The notes under the pieces: model-generated
The model's database searches: none
The model's input: the letters and a program-made list of their open reading frames with translations, nothing else
Told to the model about the DNA's origin: nothing
Made by a program: the position numbers and the translations under genes
Source: Nitrospirota bacterium
Lineage (GTDB): Bacteria; JACPQY01
Direction: 5' to 3'
Length of the DNA stretch: 64,000 nucleotides
Assembly: GCA_016190245.1 (NCBI GenBank)
Contig: JACPQY010000024.1
Coordinates: forward strand, 57,620 to 121,619
Shown here: piece after piece, positions 60,072 through 64,000 of the stretch
Layout of the letters: each line of letters begins with the position of its first letter
How positions within the stretch are numbered: the first letter of the stretch is position 1

Positions 60072-60256
60072 TCTAGCCCCCTTTATTCATGAACTCGGCG
60101 AGGCCAAGGAGGCGGGGGCCAGCCCCGCCCCACGCTTCCTGCGTTGGGGCCGCCCCTTGGGGCGAATAATTCATGCATTTCATCAAAGGAGACGGTACGA
60201 CCCTGAAAATACACTCTGCAGGTCTCCGCTCCTCGTGCATGAATTGTTCGGGCTAG
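60072..60256. mobile_element. candidate 185-bp palindromic element in the holA-HEAT gap
   Basis: The 59890-60252 gap has no gene. Its right part is bounded by two-block inverted ends: CTAGCCC-N5-ATTCATG (60072-60090) and CATGAAT-N5-GGGCTAG (60238-60256). Inside are GC-rich hairpin segments (around 60110-60135 and CGCCCC-TT-GGGGCG near 60150) and another ATTCATG copy near 60170. The right end contains the stop codon TAG of the neighbouring gene, as in the element at 50824-50981. I see nothing notable in 59890-60071. Confidence 0.5.
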
Positions 60257-62304
60257 CGGATGACCGCGGAAAAGCCGGTCAGTGGTCTTCCCGTCCCCTC
60301 CCAGTTCGGATCGTAGACCGGGAAGAGCATGAACCGGTTCCAGAGGGATCCCCCGCTCAGACTCGACCGACGCCGCGCCGGGACGGAGGAGTTGTGCTTG
60401 GCCGGTTTGGTGACGCCGGCAACGATGGCCCCGGCCGCCAGCCCTGCCGCACTGCCAATCGAGGTGGCGGCCGCCACCGGTCGAGCCCGCACCGTCGCGA
60501 TTCCCGCCGCCACGCTCCCCAGCGCGGCCCCAGCCAAACCGCCAAGGTTCACGTTTTCCAAGGTCCGAACCGCCCCCTCGCTCGTTCCCAGGGCCGCGGA
60601 GGCCGCCGCGAGCCCCATGTCACTCCCAATCAGGCACAGCGTGGTGATGTTCTGAGCAGACTGCCGATCTGCGAATCCGCCCCAGAAAGGGATCCATGCC
60701 CCCCAGAATCCCCCGCTCACGGCCAGCGCCGTCTTCACGGGCGGCACGTCGAGTTTGCGCGCAGCTCCCATCGAAATCAATCCGGCCGTGGAGGTTCCCA
60801 CGAGCGCTGCGCCCGCTACGCGGTTGTCCCTGGCGTCCGCGGCCACGCTGGAGCCGATCCCCTGCCAGAAGCCCCAGGCCGTCCCTGCGAGAATCAGGGT
60901 AGTATCGTCGTCCGTGTACTGCATGCGTGGTGCAAGAGGAATGGCCGAGAGGAGTCCCACCCCGCTCGCGCCCAGCATCGCGGCCTTGATCGTCCGTGAA
61001 TCGTTGTTGTCCGCCAGGAGCGGGATGCCCGCGCCCAGCATCTTGCCGTATGCGCCAAGCCCGAAGGCGACCCCTACGGCCTCGGGTGCCGGGTCCCGCG
61101 ATCCCGAGAGGGCAGCGGAAACACCGAACGCGGCGGGCACACCCCCCAGCATGCTGGCCGAGATCGTTCGCCCCTCTGGATGCTTTTGCACCGCTCCCGG
61201 GCCGAATGCACCGAGCCAGGCCGCCTCGAACATCAGCAGATTCGTCAGCGCAACGTCCCCTTGAGAGTAGGCAAGGTGGGGCGAAACGAGAACGCCGACT
61301 CCCCGACCCAGCAGCCCGCCTGCGGCGAGCGTGCCGAAGATCAACCGCGAGTCGTCTGCCTCGGTTGCTACCAAGTAGGATCCCACCAACGAGGTCCCCA
61401 TCAGGCCGCTCAGGTTAGCGAATGTCACATCGCCGCCGTCCGGATCGCGCTTGGCCGTATTGACGCCCCAGGCCAGGCCGAGCGATTGCCCCAGCAGCCC
61501 GCTGGCAAGACCCGCGCGGGAATCGTCGATGTCCGCCGCAGCGGCAAAGGCGAGACCGGACCAAAGCCCCCACAGCTCGTCGGACAGCACAGCCCCTGCC
61601 TGCGCCGGCGTAACGAAACGGTCCTGGAAATACATCGCCGTTCCCAAGCCGCCGAGCGCGAGGCCGGTGCCGGCGCCGATCGTGCTGCTGGTTGGGTTCT
61701 CGTTCAACCACCCGAGCGTCATGAGCGACCACCCTCCCCAGAGGCTGCCGGCGGCGATGGCGAGGGGTCTCCCGCCACCTCTCCGGCAGCGCCGGCCCGA
61801 CTCGCACTCCTCAGAACCGGCAGTGACGGGCGGGGGCGCCGCGGCGAAATATTGCTGCAAGAGGACCACGGCCCGTTCGCGAACGGCCAGCGGTTGGAAC
61901 AGGGCCTGTGAGGCCATGCCGATCGCCTCGCGGGCACGATCTGTTCGGTGGCGCGCCAGCGACTCGGCGGCGGCCAGCTTGATCTCGGTGTTCTCCCCCA
62001 CGTCCTCCAGAAGCGTGACGAGTGCCTCGGTCGATTCCGGCGTCGGGAAGCTCGCGAGAGATTCGGCCGCTGCGAGCCGCACCTCGGCCCGATCGTCCTC
62101 GGTTACATAGATCAGGAATGGAAGGGCATCCGCCCCGGCCGCCCGAGCCATGCTCCGACAGGCTTGGGCTCTTTCGACCGGCGACTTCGTCCGATCGAAG
62201 AGGACTCGCGCCTCAGGCCACGAGCGGGAGGCCGCCTCGGGGGGAAACTCCGAGGCCTGCGCTCGGGTGAAGAAGCAGAACGCGAGTAGAAGGGAGAACA
62301 CCAC
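60253..62304 (-). CDS. exported HEAT-repeat protein with a long Gly/Ala-rich repetitive domain, unknown function
   Basis: A 683-residue protein with a signal peptide (1-18, ending A-Q-A). Residues about 40-155 form HEAT-like helical repeats (RAEVRLAAAESLASFPTPESTEALVTLL, then EIKLAAAESLARHRTDRAREAI). Residues about 183-640 are made of some ten loosely repeated 40-50-residue units rich in Gly, Ala and Trp, each with a W-G-x-W-x-G or G-x-L-x-G stretch followed by a D-D/N-S-R turn. The pattern recalls glycine-zipper membrane segments or a beta-structured surface protein. It ends with a basic linker and a short tail. I do not recognise the family. Confidence 0.7.
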   Translation of the reverse strand: MVFSLLLAFCFFTRAQASEFPPEAASRSWPEARVLFDRTKSPVERAQACRSMARAAGADALPFLIYVTEDDRAEVRLAAAESLASFPTPESTEALVTLLEDVGENTEIKLAAAESLARHRTDRAREAIGMASQALFQPLAVRERAVVLLQQYFAAAPPPVTAGSEECESGRRCRRGGGRPLAIAAGSLWGGWSLMTLGWLNENPTSSTIGAGTGLALGGLGTAMYFQDRFVTPAQAGAVLSDELWGLWSGLAFAAAADIDDSRAGLASGLLGQSLGLAWGVNTAKRDPDGGDVTFANLSGLMGTSLVGSYLVATEADDSRLIFGTLAAGGLLGRGVGVLVSPHLAYSQGDVALTNLLMFEAAWLGAFGPGAVQKHPEGRTISASMLGGVPAAFGVSAALSGSRDPAPEAVGVAFGLGAYGKMLGAGIPLLADNNDSRTIKAAMLGASGVGLLSAIPLAPRMQYTDDDTTLILAGTAWGFWQGIGSSVAADARDNRVAGAALVGTSTAGLISMGAARKLDVPPVKTALAVSGGFWGAWIPFWGGFADRQSAQNITTLCLIGSDMGLAAASAALGTSEGAVRTLENVNLGGLAGAALGSVAAGIATVRARPVAAATSIGSAAGLAAGAIVAGVTKPAKHNSSVPARRRSSLSGGSLWNRFMLFPVYDPNWEGTGRPLTGFSAVIR

Positions 62305-62380
62305 CCTGCCCCCGCCCCGGTGGTTTCCTCCGGGCCGGCTCGCAGCTGCACCTGGGATGGCGCCCTGCAGGGGGCCGGGA

Positions 62381-62656
62381 TCAGGCGGAGGCAGAAAGGA
62401 AGGCGTTCACGCGCTTGGTGAGGCGTGAAACGCGACGGCTGGCCTCGTTCCTGTGGATCACGCCGCGGCTGGCGGTGTGATGGATGCGCGAAACAACCTC
62501 TGGAAGGAGTTCGCGCACCTTCGCCGCGTCCTTCTCTTCGATCGCACGCACGATCCCCTTGATCGAACGCGCCATCGCGGAGAGGTGGTAGAGGTTGCGC
62601 GCGTGCCGCCGGGCGGACTTGCGCTGCTCCTTGATGGGCGAGGCATGCCGTGCCAT
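62381..62656 (-). CDS. rpsT: 30S ribosomal protein S20
   Basis: A 91-residue basic helical protein. ARHASPIKEQRKSARRHARNLYHLSAMARSIKGIVRAIEEKD at the start and IHRNEASRRVSRLTKRVNAFL at the end are typical of S20, which binds 16S rRNA at the bottom of the small subunit. It lies 156 bp ahead of the secA 3' end region and is transcribed in the same direction as secA. Confidence 0.95.
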   Translation of the reverse strand: MARHASPIKEQRKSARRHARNLYHLSAMARSIKGIVRAIEEKDAAKVRELLPEVVSRIHHTASRGVIHRNEASRRVSRLTKRVNAFLSASA

Positions 62657-62813
62657 GGGGGCGTCTTCTACTCCAGTTCAGCGGCAATTGCAACCATGGC
62701 GTAGGAGGACGGGAACCGCGAGCCGGAAGCCGATCCAGCAAAGCTAATCCGGTGAAGCCGTCCTCTCCTCTGCTCTCGGCTCACCGCCAGAGGGAGGACT
62801 CGCGGCTCGCGAC

Positions 62814-64000
62814 CTACCGTCCGTGGCACTTCTTGAATTTCTGGCCGCTGCCGCAGGGGCAGGGATCGTTGCGGCCCACCTTGGGGGCGTCGCGCTTGAC
62901 CGGCGCCACCTTGCGGGGCGGTCCCGGCGGCCGCATCGGTCGGCCCATCAGCGGCAGAGGACGAGGCCCAACGGACAACGGCACCGGACCCGGCGGATCG
63001 GCCGACACGCCACCGCCAGAATCGGGGTGCGACTCCACGGTCTGCGCCGGCCGGGCCACCGGCGCGTGCAGGTGCAGAACCTCCTTCTCCGGCATCCGCA
63101 CCTGAACCTTGAACAGCTTCTCCATCGAGTCGAGCGCAAAGCTCTCCATCATCCCTTCGAACAGCTCGAACGCCTCCCGCTGGTACTCGCGCAGCGGGTC
63201 CTTCTGCCCGTAGCCCCTCAGCCCAATGCCGTCCTTCAGATGGTCCATGCTGAGGAGATGGTCTTTCCAGAGCTGATTGAGCGTGTTGAGCAGGATGAAC
63301 CGCTCGATCTGGCGCAGCACGGGACTGCCCAGCTCCTGTTCGCGTTCGCCGTAGCGCGACTTCACCAGATCGAGGATCTCCGCATTCACCGCCTCCTGCC
63401 CTTGGAGCTCATCGAAGGCGACCCGCGAGTCCGCGGCCACGGTGAAGTGTTTGAGGAGGCCCATCTTGAGACCGTCCACATTCCACAGGTCACGCCCGCC
63501 CTTCGCAGGGATGTGGCGCGTGACGAGGATGTCCGTTGCGTCGCCGGCGAGCCTCTCCACTTCCTCTTTGAGCTCGGTCTGATCGAGGAGTTTGCGCCGG
63601 TAGGAGTAGACGACCTCGCGCTGCTTGTTCATCACGTCGTCGTATTCGAGGAGGTGTTTGCGGATGTCGAAGTTGTGGGCCTCGACTTTCTTCTGGGCGT
63701 TGGCGATGGCGCGCGTGACCCAGGGGTGTTCGATCGGCTCGTCGTCCGGAAGGCCGAACCGCTCCATGATGCTCCGGACGCGATCGGAGGCGAAGATCCG
63801 CATGAGATCGTCTTCGAGCGAGAGGTAGAAGCGCGACGAGCCGGGGTCCCCCTGTCGGCCGGACCGGCCGCGGAGCTGGTTGTCGATCCGGCGGGCCTCG
63901 TGGCGCTCTGTCCCGAGGATGTGGAGGCCTCCCGCCGAGACGACCTCCTCCCGCTCCTTCGCACACTGCTCCTTGAAGCGTGACACCACCTCTTCGCGTT
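62814..64000 (-). CDS. secA: preprotein translocase ATPase SecA, C-terminal part (cut by window edge)
   Basis: About 395 C-terminal residues are present. [44 protein letters not shown] is the NBD2 end with motif VI. Next come the scaffold/wing helices ([33 protein letters not shown], then [27 protein letters not shown]). After a Pro-rich linker the zinc SEC-C tail [14 protein letters not shown] closes the protein. It drives protein export through SecYEG. The start and NBD1 lie beyond position 64000. Confidence 0.96.
   Translation of the reverse strand, partial: REEVVSRFKEQCAKEREEVVSAGGLHILGTERHEARRIDNQLRGRSGRQGDPGSSRFYLSLEDDLMRIFASDRVRSIMERFGLPDDEPIEHPWVTRAIANAQKKVEAHNFDIRKHLLEYDDVMNKQREVVYSYRRKLLDQTELKEEVERLAGDATDILVTRHIPAKGGRDLWNVDGLKMGLLKHFTVAADSRVAFDELQGQEAVNAEILDLVKSRYGEREQELGSPVLRQIERFILLNTLNQLWKDHLLSMDHLKDGIGLRGYGQKDPLREYQREAFELFEGMMESFALDSMEKLFKVQVRMPEKEVLHLHAPVARPAQTVESHPDSGGGVSADPPGPVPLSVGPRPLPLMGRPMRPPGPPRKVAPVKRDAPKVGRNDPCPCGSGQKFKKCHGR

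Overview
This is a GC-rich bacterial chromosome segment that looks Gram-negative: it has an outer-membrane-type protein, several lipoproteins, a Tat substrate, a TRAP binding protein, a flagellin with a sigma-28 promoter and a sigma-54 activator. It mixes core genes (accD, ettA, suf, uvrD-type helicase, holA, rpsT, secA) with accessory catabolic, respiratory and surface genes. Heme A synthesis and oxidase-assembly genes suggest aerobic respiration. No rRNA, tRNA, CRISPR array, transposase or phage gene is visible. The sequence does not name a species; an uncultured, deltaproteobacterium-like or related lineage is my inference only.

Layout. 1-1.6 kb: CDP-alcohol phosphatidyltransferase (cut by the edge) and inositol-phosphate synthase, together an inositol-phospholipid pathway. 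1.7-2.5 kb: accD. 2.6-7.7 kb (+): a cupredoxin-like protein, a double-USP protein with PCP_red-type repeats, a radical SAM/SPASM protein ending in the same PCP_red-type domain, and a DctP protein. 7.7-9.8 kb: a small unknown gene and ettA. 9.9-17.1 kb (-): three unrelated amide hydrolases with an outer-membrane protein. 17.3-19.1 kb: DUF819 and TauE-type membrane proteins. 19.3-25.2 kb (-): one tightly overlapped operon ctaA-ctaB-ABC ATPase-ABC permease-SCO-DUF420-PLP decarboxylase. 25.3-30.1 kb (-): tetR-luxE-luxC-esterase, with a clear promoter and a 31-bp operator. 30.2-31.8 kb (+): a double nitroreductase-fold SagB-like protein.

31.8-40.3 kb (-): a ten-gene Fe-S assembly operon (ferredoxin, mrp, sufC, sufB, sufD, Rieske, sufS, sufU, sufT-like, DUF971/rhodanese fusion). 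A perfect sigma-54 promoter lies ahead of it, and a divergent GAF-AAA-Fis activator starts on the other side (40.6-42.4 kb). 42.4-44.8 kb: methyltransferase, glycosyltransferase and sulfotransferase, probably surface-glycan genes. 44.9-46 kb: rhodanese and peptidyl-prolyl isomerase separated by a palindromic element. 46-50.8 kb (-): a GxGYxYP lipoprotein and a three-subunit GMC dehydrogenase with a seven-heme cytochrome. 50.8-55.7 kb (-): a full Liv-type ABC importer. 55.9-57.8 kb: UvrD/PcrA-like helicase. 58.1-59.9 kb: flagellin and holA. 60.3-62.3 kb: a HEAT plus Gly/Ala-rich protein of unknown function. 62.4-64 kb: rpsT and the 3' part of secA.

Two themes stand out. First, the Fe-S operon appears to be under sigma-54 control. 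Second, several families of small palindromic or degenerate tandem repeats sit exactly at gene ends. Some run into reading frames, where they supply lipoprotein signal peptides and the N-terminus of LivM. Genes here are often coupled by GTGA or TGATG stop/start overlaps, and some of the palindromes lie exactly at such junctions.
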